A stretch of 32,022 nucleotides of DNA. Source: a virus. Below are positions 12,591-19,172 of this stretch, piece after piece. The stretch spans positions 1 to 32,022 of the IMG/VR virus record IMGVR_UViG_3300042395_000168; one strand, given 5' to 3'. Position numbers and translations under genes: made by a program. Each line of letters opens with the position of its first letter. Positions within the stretch are counted from its first letter, which is position 1. The notes under the pieces are model-generated. The model saw nothing but the letters and a program-made list of their open reading frames with translations. It did no database searches and was not told the DNA's origin.

Positions 12591-12949
12591 GCAGAGAGGC
12601 TATGAAACTGGCGCTTGATATGTTGAACGAGATTGCGGATGACGTGTATTGCGACCAAAAACTAGAAGGAGTCATCACCGCCCTGCGCCAAGCACTAGAG
12701 ACAGAGCAAGAGCCAGTTTTGTGGCTGAAAACTTGGTCTGATGGGTCTGTGTCTGTCCTAAAAACTAAGTCGCATGCTTTTGCTGACCATGAATTAGAAC
12801 CCCTCTACGCCGCACCACCAAAGCAATGGGTTGGGCTGACGGATGAGGAACTCAAGCCGTTATGCGATGAAAACCCCATTATGTTTGGCGCTTACACCGT
12901 TGACTTTATTCAAGCCATCGAAGCCAAGCTAAAGGAGAAGAACACATGA
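12587..12949 (+). CDS. Mosaic small-gene family member 3 (both modules)
   Basis: Carries the N-terminal module (MSREAMKLALDMLNE...VITALRQALETEQEPV), a variable middle, the linker PLYAAPPKQWVGLTDEE, and the C-terminal IEAKLKEKNT. This is the full version of the family; member 5 has the same plan with a different middle. The start overlaps the stop of member 2 and uses the AAAGGAG inside that gene's tag. No catalytic motif was seen; role unknown. Confidence 0.68.
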   Translation: MSREAMKLALDMLNEIADDVYCDQKLEGVITALRQALETEQEPVLWLKTWSDGSVSVLKTKSHAFADHELEPLYAAPPKQWVGLTDEELKPLCDENPIMFGAYTVDFIQAIEAKLKEKNT

Positions 12950-13197
12950 GCACAGAACCCGAAGCCTTGCGGCTGGCTGATGCGCTGGACGCTGAGTTTG
13001 TGCAAGGACGAATAAGCAATAGCACGGGCAGGGAATCAGCCGTCGAACTGCGCCGATTGCATGAGGTCAATCAGGATCTGCTGAAGGCACTCAACACGAT
13101 CCTCAACATATGCTTGATAGATAACGGGCACTGGGCCAAGACGATAGAACGCGAGGCTCATGAAGCCATCGCCAAGGCGATTGGGGGTAGGGCATGA
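12946..13197 (+). CDS. Small helical protein of a different family (83 aa)
   Basis: Starts at the tag of member 3. The sequence PEALRLADALDAEF, then ESAVELRRLHEVNQDLLKAL and AHEAIAKAIGG, is a helical phage hypothetical of a type common in environmental phages (from memory). It has neither shared module nor tag and ends in GGGGTAGGGCATGA, giving its neighbour a ribosome-binding site in another way. Function unknown. Confidence 0.65.
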   Translation: MSTEPEALRLADALDAEFVQGRISNSTGRESAVELRRLHEVNQDLLKALNTILNICLIDNGHWAKTIEREAHEAIAKAIGGRA

Positions 13198-13445
13198 GTG
13201 AAAACAAAAACGCAAAGACACCTGCGGCAAACAGAGCAATGACGCTAGAGGAAGTGCAACAGTGGATTACCACCACATGGCTAAGGTGTCAGGACGAAGT
13301 TTGGCGGCAGGATGTCACACCACCAAAGAAAGAATGGGTTGGGCTTACTGCGTATGAAATACAAGAGATCCATTTGAAAAATCCGCACTGGGGTAATTTT
13401 GCTTGTGCCATCGAAGCCAAGCTCAAGGAGAAGAATCATGGATAG
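13194..13445 (+). CDS. Mosaic small-gene family member 4 (C-terminal module)
   Basis: A unique N-terminal part (AMTLEEVQQWITTTWLRCQ) joined to PPKKEWVGLTAYEIQEI and the tag IEAKLKEKN, here ending NHG because the tag DNA has lost bases (AAGGAGAAGAATCATGG). The stop is TAG eight bases into the next gene. The changed tag still keeps the ribosome-binding site and the next start. Confidence 0.65.
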   Translation: MSENKNAKTPAANRAMTLEEVQQWITTTWLRCQDEVWRQDVTPPKKEWVGLTAYEIQEIHLKNPHWGNFACAIEAKLKEKNHG

Positions 13446-13806
13446 AGAAGCTATTGAAGAAGCGATAGAGGTGCTGGAGGATGCAAGCGCAGAGATGTTG
13501 ACGGAAACGGGCAATGAAAATTACTACGGTGAAGCCATCGCCGTTTTACGCCAAGCACTGGAAACAGAGCAAGAGCCGGTGGCGTTTATTAATGTGGAAA
13601 AGCAAAAACTTGAGTGGGCCAAACTTACATCGTGGCATACGCCAACAATAGTAAACCTGCCAAAGATTCCACTCTACACCGCACCACCAAAGCAATGGGT
13701 TGGGCTGACGGATGAGGAAAAAGAAAAATTGGTTGAAACATTTTACGGTACAGACATTCAGCGTCTTGAAGCCGTCGAAGCCAAATTAAAGGAGAAGAAC
13801 ACATGA
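13438..13806 (+). CDS. Mosaic small-gene family member 5 (both modules)
   Basis: N-terminal module variant (MDREAIEEAIEVLEDA...AIAVLRQALETEQEPVAF), a variable middle, PLYTAPPKQWVGLTDEE and the tag VEAKLKEKNT. The ATG at 13438 follows the altered tag of member 4. Same plan as member 3, with DNA identity high at the ends and low in the middle, as expected from recombination between modules. Confidence 0.68.
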   Translation: MDREAIEEAIEVLEDASAEMLTETGNENYYGEAIAVLRQALETEQEPVAFINVEKQKLEWAKLTSWHTPTIVNLPKIPLYTAPPKQWVGLTDEEKEKLVETFYGTDIQRLEAVEAKLKEKNT

Positions 13807-14018
13807 CACGAGACGACATTATCAAGATGGCGCGAGAGGCTGGTTTTAACCCAGTCTCATACACGGGCGCAAACCTCGAATTATTTGAACGCTTCGCCGC
13901 CCTTGTTGCGGCTGAGAAAGAGAAGCAGATCATCGACATCCTTGAGCGACTGCAAGAGCGAAACGAATCGCACACCTACTACAAGTATGCGATCAACGTC
14001 ATCAAAGGTGAGATATGA
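13803..14018 (+). CDS. Second mosaic family member A (71 aa)
   Basis: Starts at the last KEKNT tag. The N-terminal module is MTRDDIIKMAREAGF and the core ELFERFAALVAAEKEKQ; both recur in the gene at 14015. The C-terminal part is unique. The family, common among environmental phage hypotheticals, is helical and has no known function. Its stop overlaps the next start by ATGA. Confidence 0.65.
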   Translation: MTRDDIIKMAREAGFNPVSYTGANLELFERFAALVAAEKEKQIIDILERLQERNESHTYYKYAINVIKGEI

Positions 14019-14302
14019 CCCAAGAAGACATCATCAAGCTGGCGCGGGAGGCTGGGCTGGCAGAAGGTATTGCGGACGGCTTGAATGGGGAGTGGAAAGC
14101 CGAAAGAGAGTTCCTTGAACGCTTCGCCGCCCTTGTTGCGGCAGCAGAGCGTGAGGCGTGTGCGAAGTTGTGTTTAGAAGAAGCGAATGAGGCTTACCAC
14201 CAAGAAGCGTTTTATCTACCACGAGGCAATCAAGGGCTACTGCGTATTGCTGAAGGTGCTAAACGGTGCGCCGAAGCAATCAGAGCAAGGGGTGAGCAAT
14301 GA
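14015..14302 (+). CDS. Second mosaic family member B (95 aa)
   Basis: MTQEDIIKLAREAGLAEG, then FLERFAALVAAAEREACAKLC, then CAEAIRARGEQ. The middle matches member A and the end matches member C (14499), so it holds all modules. Cys spacing is not that of a zinc finger. The C-terminal RARGEQ is encoded by DNA that also supplies the next gene's ribosome-binding site and ATG. Confidence 0.66.
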   Translation: MTQEDIIKLAREAGLAEGIADGLNGEWKAEREFLERFAALVAAAEREACAKLCLEEANEAYHQEAFYLPRGNQGLLRIAEGAKRCAEAIRARGEQ

Positions 14303-14502
14303 AACCCTCAGACATGATCGCAACGCTTGAAATGATCGGCTGGACCCGGCAAGGCATTTCTAAATATCTCGGTGTTGGTAAACCGGCAGTTAGCCGGATG
14401 GCTACTGATCAATGCGCTAATCCGAGATACAAGACAATGGACGCGCTGCGTGAACTGATTGCTTCGCCGACACCGATTAACAGAGCAAGGGGTGAGCAAT
14501 GA
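14299..14502 (+). CDS. Small helix-turn-helix protein with RARGEQ tag (67 aa)
   Basis: Residues about 14-55 are a helix-turn-helix (WTRQGISKYLGVGKPAVSRM, then a loop and KTMDALREL), like small Cro/YdaS-type regulators. The protein is unrelated to its neighbours, yet it ends INRARGEQ, with DNA identical to that at the end of the gene before it. That shows the tag has been attached to an unrelated protein. Target operator unknown; the 1297 palindrome is a possible one. Confidence 0.72.
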   Translation: MKPSDMIATLEMIGWTRQGISKYLGVGKPAVSRMATDQCANPRYKTMDALRELIASPTPINRARGEQ

Positions 14503-14699
14503 ACGTATTTAAGTTAATAGAAGATAACGGATTGACCCTGCACGGTGACATCGAGCACTTTGCCGAGTTGATTAGACAAGAAGAGCGTGAGGCGTGTGCG
14601 AAGGTGTGTGAAGAGCGGCAAGAAGTTTTTCAAAAGTATTACACCAAAGGTCTTGCAGGAATGTGTGCGGAAGCTATAAGAGCAAGGAGTGAGCTATGA
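14499..14699 (+). CDS. Second mosaic family member C (66 aa)
   Basis: Starts at the second RARGEQ tag. A unique N-terminal part (MNVFKLIEDNGLTLHGDIEH) joins EEREACAKVCEERQE and CAEAIRARSEL, shared with member B. The tag variant GCAAGGAGTGAGCTATGA keeps a good ribosome-binding site and the overlap with the next ATG. Confidence 0.65.
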   Translation: MNVFKLIEDNGLTLHGDIEHFAELIRQEEREACAKVCEERQEVFQKYYTKGLAGMCAEAIRARSEL

Positions 14700-14923
14700 G
14701 TGGCGATCACAACATGTTCCAGAAAGCCACCTCTTATTTATCTGGTAACGCGTTTTGGCGCACGCCAGAAGAAGACCCACCGCCCATCGGTGTGAAGATG
14801 TTGTTACTAAACCCCGGCGGTGTGTGCATCGTTGGCACGTGGGCTGACTGGGCCGTGGCTTGGGCACCGTTACCAAAAGTTCCAGAACACATTAAACAAC
14901 TACTCATGGAGAGAATTACATGA
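14696..14923 (+). CDS. DUF551-like small protein (75 aa)
   Basis: WRTPEEDPPPIGVKMLLLNPG...VGTWADWAVAWAPLPKVPE has the plan of DUF551-type phage proteins: a W-x2-PEEDPPP start, two strands, then a W-x-PLP end. Function of that family is unknown. The start lies at the RARSEL tag. The stop overlaps the next ATG. Confidence 0.65.
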   Translation: MSGDHNMFQKATSYLSGNAFWRTPEEDPPPIGVKMLLLNPGGVCIVGTWADWAVAWAPLPKVPEHIKQLLMERIT

Positions 14924-15153
14924 GCAAGAAAGGATTGTTCGATGACGTACTAATTAATGACCCAAAACGGGATAAAGCATGGGCAGTATTTATCAGACGC
15001 AAAGATGTTAAAACTATGATGAAACACAAAGAAGAGTTCCCGTTCCCAATCGATGGGTCATATAACTTATGGTGTATCTGTTGGGAGAAAGCTTGGCATG
15101 AAGGTTTTCGTCAAGGTTGGAAAGCAGCAGGAGGAAAAACCCGTGAACCCTGA
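14920..15153 (+). CDS. Small protein, unknown (77 aa)
   Basis: ATGGAGAGAATTAC gives the ribosome-binding site, with an ATGA overlap. The C-terminal part CICWEKAWHEGFRQGWKAAG is an aromatic helix of a kind seen in many short phage hypotheticals (W-x2-GF-xG). No catalytic motif. The 3' end overlaps the next gene by 11 nt. Confidence 0.6.
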   Translation: MSKKGLFDDVLINDPKRDKAWAVFIRRKDVKTMMKHKEEFPFPIDGSYNLWCICWEKAWHEGFRQGWKAAGGKTREP

Positions 15154-15352
15154 TACAAAAGTAAAGATCAAATCAACAGGCGAGATTGGCTACGTTGTTA
15201 AGGTTGATGAGGATGGGTTCGTATGCTTGCGCGTACCCACCACAAACGGCTGGCCTTTCCCGCACTATGTGTTTTTACCTCGCGCTCAGCTACAAGTTGT
15301 TAAGCGTGACAAGAACGAAGACTTACAAGATATTGAGGAGGCACCGTTTTGA
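15143..15352 (+). CDS. Small SH3-like protein, unknown (69 aa)
   Basis: GTG 15143 is chosen because AGGAGGAAAAACCC precedes it; the frame is open further upstream without a better site. TKVKIKSTGEIGYVVKVDED followed by FVCLRVP and YVFLPRAQLQVV looks like a small beta barrel of SH3/KOW type, which often binds protein or RNA. Fold is inference. It ends with an acidic tail and GAGGAGG, the site for the nuclease gene. Confidence 0.55.
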   Translation: MNPDTKVKIKSTGEIGYVVKVDEDGFVCLRVPTTNGWPFPHYVFLPRAQLQVVKRDKNEDLQDIEEAPF

Positions 15353-15636
15353 GAACACCAGAGGGTAAGGTCAAAGACAAAGTCGTCAAGATACTTAAAG
15401 AAGAAAACGTTTATTACTTCTTTCCTGTTACAGGCGGTTACGGTGGATCAGGCATTCCTGACATCATCTGCTGCCACAATGGACACTTTATTGCCATCGA
15501 GTGCAAGGCAGGGAAGAACAAGACCACACCGCTACAAGACGCGCAGCTTGCACGTATTGGGGCAGCGGGTGGGACAGCACTCATTATTAACGAGGAGAAC
15601 ATTCATGATGTCCACAGAGCACTCAGACGTTGTTGA
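15349..15636 (+). CDS. VRR-NUC domain nuclease (95 aa)
   Basis: A stand-alone VRR-NUC endonuclease, a PD-(D/E)XK fold that in eukaryotic FAN1 and many phages cuts branched or junction DNA. Visible motif: SGIPD (D38), then AIECKAG (E51, K53), then PLQDAQ with the conserved Gln, at usual family spacing and length. The start is a TTG at 15349 overlapping the previous stop (TTGA), eight bases after GAGGAGG. Likely role in processing replication or recombination junctions with the polymerase and helicase genes that follow. Confidence 0.88.
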   Translation: MRTPEGKVKDKVVKILKEENVYYFFPVTGGYGGSGIPDIICCHNGHFIAIECKAGKNKTTPLQDAQLARIGAAGGTALIINEENIHDVHRALRRC

Positions 15637-15838
15637 GACAGCGCGAAAAATATTGGAACGCGCAATCAACAAAGAGACAAGCAGCGTCATTATTTCGCTG
15701 GACCCCGAAACAGAAATGCTGGAGATGATGGGTGTGAACGCTGACATGGCGGACATCATCGAGCTGATCCTCCAAGGGCTGTCGCGTATTAAAACAATCA
15801 TGCAGGAAGACATGCACCCAGACAGGACGTTGCAATGA
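15605..15838 (+). CDS. Small helical protein before polA (77 aa)
   Basis: ATGATG at 15605 follows GAGGAGAACATTC and lies inside the end of the VRR-NUC gene. The product (MMSTEHSDVVETARKILERA..., then IIELILQGLSRIKTIM) is amphipathic and helical. No family recognised. It ends in an ATGA overlap with polA, so the two are probably translated together. Confidence 0.6.
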   Translation: MMSTEHSDVVETARKILERAINKETSSVIISLDPETEMLEMMGVNADMADIIELILQGLSRIKTIMQEDMHPDRTLQ

Positions 15839-17772
15839 AAACGCTTGTTGTTGATTTTGAAACACGTTGGGATAAGAAGACTTACACACTTAGCAAGATG
15901 ACCACGGAGGAGTACATCCGTGATCCACGATTCAAAGCGTTCGGGTTGTGCGTTAAAGAACTGGGTTCAGATGAAGATCCCGTGTGGATCTCTCACAAAG
16001 ATATTCCTGAGTTCGTAGCATCGGTCGATTGGTCGAGCACAGCGGTGCTGGCGCACAACGCGCAGTTTGATGTGGCGATCCTGTCATGGCGGTATGGCGC
16101 TCAGCCTGCGCTGATCTTTGATTCGCTGTCTATGGCGCGTGCGTTGCGCGGTGTGGAGGTGGGCAACAGTCTGGCTAAGCTGGCGCAGGAGTTCGGACTG
16201 CCACCTAAAGGTCAGGCTGTGTACAGCACCGACGGGTTGGAGGAGTTGACCCCTGCCATTGAGAAAGAACTTGCTGAGTATTGTGCGCACGATACGTTCT
16301 TGTGCGAGGAGGTGTTCAATCGTCTGGTCGAGGGATACCCTGCGAAAGAACTCAAGCTCATCGACATGACGCTGAAGATGTTCACACTACCTCGGCTGAT
16401 GTTAGATGTGGCGTTGTTGAAAGAAGCTATAACTGATGAGGAGCGCAGACGTGGAGAACTACTGGGACGACTCGGAGTTGATGACAGCGCACTGGCGAGT
16501 AGTGATCGATTTGCAGCTCTTCTACGTGGACTGGGAGTGGAGCCACCAACGAAGGTCAGTAAGACCACAGGCCGATCAACTTATGCGTTTGCTAAAAACG
16601 ACGCGCTGTTTCAATCTCTGCTCAACGGTGATAACGAGGAAGTTGCCCTGCTGTGCGAAGCAAGGCTCAGAGTTAAATCAACGCTCGAAAGAACCCGTGC
16701 TCAACGGTTCGTCGATATTGCATCGAGAGGCACACTGCCCGTTCCCCTTAACTACTACGGGGCTCATACGGGGAGATGGTCAGCCAGTCGAGGTTCAGGG
16801 CTCAATCTCCAAAATCTCAAACGTGGGTCTTTCTTACGTCGTTCCATTCTGGCTCCCGAAGGTCACAGCCTCGTCGTCTGCGACCTCTCACAAATTGAAC
16901 CACGAGTCCTCGCGTGGGTCGCCGGATACGACTCACTGCTAGAGATCTTCAGGAGCGGACAGGACGCATACGCTGCGTTCGGTGCGCAGATGTTCGGCAT
17001 ACCTAACCTATCCAAGGAGAGCCACCCTGAGCTACGACAGTCTGCCAAGTCAGCACTGCTGGGCGCTGGCTACGGTATGGGTTGGTCGTCGTTTGCTGCA
17101 CAGTTGTTGACTGGGTTCCTCGGCGCACCACCCATGCGATACGACAAGGCTTTTGCTAAACAAGTTGGTGTAACTTCAGTCGATGCCCACAAGTTCTTAA
17201 AAGATAAAGAGGCGATGAAGCGGCTGGACAAGATACCGCGCACATGTACCGATGAGGAGCTGTTCACTCATGCGCTAGCGGCTAAGGCGATCATTGATAA
17301 GTACCGGCGTGCAGCGCAGACCGTCACTGACTTCTGGGCACTGTGTCAGTCAGCTATTGATGAGTGTTTGCTGAAGGGGAAGGACTTCTCGTACAAAGGA
17401 CTGCACTTCAGCAAGGAACAAATCCTCTTGCCAAACGGTATGAAGCTGCGCTATCCTGACATCAAATTCTCGAAAGAGAAGGGGGTGGTGTATGGCCCCG
17501 ACGAGACTAAGTTGTACGGCGGAAAGCTGACCGAAAACATCGTTCAGGCGCTAGCTCGTATTGTGATGACTGATGGAATGCTGCGAACACAAAAGAGGTT
17601 CCCAGTGTGTTTGACTGTGCACGATGAAGAAGTAGTCATCGTGCCCGATGCCTATGTCCAAGAGGCAGAGCAGTGGGTCTTGGAGCAGATGACTGTTGTA
17701 CCGAAGTACATGCAAGGGATACCTCTTGCAGCAGAAGTTAGTTCAGCAAAGCGTTATGGTGACGCAAAATAA
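15835..17772 (+). CDS. polA: Family A DNA polymerase with 3'-5' exonuclease
   Basis: The replicative polymerase of the phage (645 aa, T7-like size). Exonuclease motifs: VVDFETR (D7, E9), LAHNAQFD (about 72-79) and YCAHD (about 143-147). Polymerase motif A is CDLSQIEPR (about 349-357). Motif B is RQSAKSALLGAGYG with R401 and K405. Motif C is VHDEE (about 593-597). No 5'-3' exonuclease domain. The residue equivalent to E. coli Pol I F762 is Leu409; published viral-ecology work links Leu here with slower, often temperate replication, and Phe or Tyr with lytic phages. ATGA overlap with the preceding gene. Confidence 0.95.
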   Translation: MKTLVVDFETRWDKKTYTLSKMTTEEYIRDPRFKAFGLCVKELGSDEDPVWISHKDIPEFVASVDWSSTAVLAHNAQFDVAILSWRYGAQPALIFDSLSMARALRGVEVGNSLAKLAQEFGLPPKGQAVYSTDGLEELTPAIEKELAEYCAHDTFLCEEVFNRLVEGYPAKELKLIDMTLKMFTLPRLMLDVALLKEAITDEERRRGELLGRLGVDDSALASSDRFAALLRGLGVEPPTKVSKTTGRSTYAFAKNDALFQSLLNGDNEEVALLCEARLRVKSTLERTRAQRFVDIASRGTLPVPLNYYGAHTGRWSASRGSGLNLQNLKRGSFLRRSILAPEGHSLVVCDLSQIEPRVLAWVAGYDSLLEIFRSGQDAYAAFGAQMFGIPNLSKESHPELRQSAKSALLGAGYGMGWSSFAAQLLTGFLGAPPMRYDKAFAKQVGVTSVDAHKFLKDKEAMKRLDKIPRTCTDEELFTHALAAKAIIDKYRRAAQTVTDFWALCQSAIDECLLKGKDFSYKGLHFSKEQILLPNGMKLRYPDIKFSKEKGVVYGPDETKLYGGKLTENIVQALARIVMTDGMLRTQKRFPVCLTVHDEEVVIVPDAYVQEAEQWVLEQMTVVPKYMQGIPLAAEVSSAKRYGDAK

Positions 17773-17782
17773 AGGAGAGTAA

Positions 17783-18067
17783 ATGGACATACCGAAGACA
17801 ATACGTGTTGGTAACAGACGCTATATTATTAAGATACAGCACGTGGACGAGCCATACACTACTGGCTACACCGTGGACAACTTAATTGTTATAGCGTCCA
17901 GCAACAAGACCAAACACACCACAGAGAACGAACGCGCACTAACGTTCTGGCACGAGTTGACACATGTCATCCTCGACCACGTGCGCCCCAAATTATCCAA
18001 CGACGAACAGTTTGTCGAGCACTTTGCAGAGACAATGCACCAGATCGTCAAGTCAGCGAGGTTCTAA
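17783..18067 (+). CDS. Small zinc metallopeptidase-like protein (94 aa)
   Basis: HELTH (residues 57-61) is an HExxH zinc motif in a helix (RALTFWHELTHVILDH), followed by EQFVEHFAE with Glu 79 or 83 as likely third ligand. The beta-rich N-terminal half fits the minimal zincins that phages place in replication operons. The substrate is unknown; cleavage of a host regulator, as for ImmA/IrrE-type zincins, is one possibility. AAAGGAGAGTAA precedes the ATG. The stop overlaps the next ATG by one base. Confidence 0.83.
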   Translation: MDIPKTIRVGNRRYIIKIQHVDEPYTTGYTVDNLIVIASSNKTKHTTENERALTFWHELTHVILDHVRPKLSNDEQFVEHFAETMHQIVKSARF

Positions 18068-18726
18068 TGAAAGCATGGTCTCACTCAGCACTCAAAGACT
18101 TTGAAGGGTGTGCAAGACGTTATCACGAAGTGCGTGTGTTGAAGAACTACACGCAGCGGGAAACAGAACAGATCCGATACGGTAAGGAGTTACACAAAGC
18201 CGCAGAAGATTATGTAACCGATAACACCCCCATACCCCCACAGTTTTCTTTTGTGCAGCCAACGATTGATGCGCTGCTTGCAAAACCTGGGACGAAGTAC
18301 GCTGAGTATGAGATGGGGCTGACTGTTGACCTGCGTCCTTGCAGTTTCAGGGACGTTAACTGTTGGGTGCGTGGTATTGCTGACTTGTTGATTGTCGATG
18401 AAGAGAGCTTGACTGCTTGGGTGGTGGACTACAAGACAGGCAAGGACAAGTACCCTGATAAAGAACAACTGACGCTGATGTCACTCATGGTGTTTGCGCA
18501 CTTCCCCATCGTACGCATGGTGAAGTCTGCTCTGTTATTTGTAGTGAAAGACACAATGGTTAAGCACAAGGTGATGCTTGAAGAAGCTACATCCTATTGG
18601 CAAGACTATCGTGAACGGGTAGCGCGTCTTGAAGCGGCGTTTGCTAACAACGTGTGGAACCCGACCGCGACACCGCTCTGTCCGTGGTGTCCTGTTAAAA
18701 CCTGTGAATTTAATAAGGGGCATTGA
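18067..18726 (+). CDS. Cas4/RecB-like PD-(D/E)XK nuclease with Fe-S cysteines
   Basis: A single-strand-type exonuclease of the RecB/Cas4 family (219 aa). RecB-family hallmarks: GKELHKAAE with H43, GIADLL with D106, and VVDYKTGK with D121 and K123. Four cysteines (C15 in CARRY, and C205-x2-C208-x4-C213) match the Cas4/AddB iron-sulphur cluster pattern. Phage Cas4-like nucleases process DNA ends in recombination or replication. Start by one-base overlap (TAATG) with the zincin gene. Confidence 0.88.
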   Translation: MKAWSHSALKDFEGCARRYHEVRVLKNYTQRETEQIRYGKELHKAAEDYVTDNTPIPPQFSFVQPTIDALLAKPGTKYAEYEMGLTVDLRPCSFRDVNCWVRGIADLLIVDEESLTAWVVDYKTGKDKYPDKEQLTLMSLMVFAHFPIVRMVKSALLFVVKDTMVKHKVMLEEATSYWQDYRERVARLEAAFANNVWNPTATPLCPWCPVKTCEFNKGH

Positions 18727-18727
18727 T

Positions 18728-18967
18728 ATGACACAAGTTAACGGCAAACGTGATTACAAACACGCTTATAAATTGCAAAAGAAAACTGGAGAAACCAAAG
18801 ATCAAATCGAGCGCCAACGCGCAAGGAGAATGTATGACAAAGAAGGAATCGACCGCAGCGGCAAGCACATTGACCACGAAGTTCCTATCCGAAGTGGAGG
18901 AACTTCTACAAAACGCAATACAAGACTTCGACCCCCAAGTAAAAACATGGCTGACAACGGCAAGTAA
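18728..18967 (+). CDS. HNH-like endonuclease (79 aa)
   Basis: A minimal HNH-type fold: HIDHEVPIRSGGTSTKRNTR gives D49-H50, N64 and N73 (SKN), the order seen in small phage HNH proteins (DH-x-PL-x-GG-x-N). There are no zinc-binding Cys pairs. AAGGGGCATTGAT precedes the ATG. The last 134 nt overlap the next gene in another frame. It could nick DNA in replication or packaging, or be a free-standing mobile endonuclease. Confidence 0.72.
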   Translation: MTQVNGKRDYKHAYKLQKKTGETKDQIERQRARRMYDKEGIDRSGKHIDHEVPIRSGGTSTKRNTRLRPPSKNMADNGK

Positions 18968-19172
18968 TGATGAACTGATTGCTTTATGGTCTGCGCGTTA
19001 CGGCGAGGGATGGCGGCGCGATAACCTAAAGAAGTTTCAGGTCAACTCATGGGAGGCAGATGAAATCTTTGATATATGTTTTGCTTCCCAAATGCTGCTT
19101 AGGAATTTGTTAGAACAACACCATCACATGGCCGAACAAGTAACGCTATACAAACTAAAATGCAAATCATAA
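18834..19172 (+). CDS. Unknown protein overlapping the HNH gene (112 aa)
   Basis: ATG 18834 is chosen because AAGGAG lies six bases upstream; an in-frame ATG at 18750 has no such site. N-terminal 45 residues are read from the other frame of the HNH gene. The unique part has LIALWSARYGEGWRRDNLKKF, then a helical, His-rich end. No family recognised. The stop overlaps the helicase start by 13 nt. Confidence 0.6.
   Translation: MTKKESTAAASTLTTKFLSEVEELLQNAIQDFDPQVKTWLTTASNDELIALWSARYGEGWRRDNLKKFQVNSWEADEIFDICFASQMLLRNLLEQHHHMAEQVTLYKLKCKS

Larger units (their letters stand above)
12264..13806 (+). repeat. Dispersed tag repeat AAAGGAGAAGAACACATGA (5 copies)
   Basis: Identical 19-mers at 12264-12282, 12572-12590, 12931-12949 and 13788-13806, plus a shortened copy at 13425-13440. 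Each encodes the C-terminus KEKNT and stop of one gene, the Shine-Dalgarno AAAGGAG and the start of the next gene. The unit is thus a portable gene junction. Confidence 0.9.
14282..14699 (+). repeat. Second tag repeat GCAAGGGGTGAGCAATGA (3 copies)
   Basis: Copies end at 14302, 14502 and 14699. The first two are identical over at least 21 nt; the third differs at two positions. Each encodes the C-terminus RARGEQ (or RARSEL), the Shine-Dalgarno of the next gene and the ATGA overlap. It parallels the KEKNT tag but differs in sequence. Confidence 0.88.

Noticed and set aside
11947-14699. Diversity-generating retroelement
   Set aside because: No reverse transcriptase and no template/variable repeat pair with adenine-biased change; the similarity is modular.
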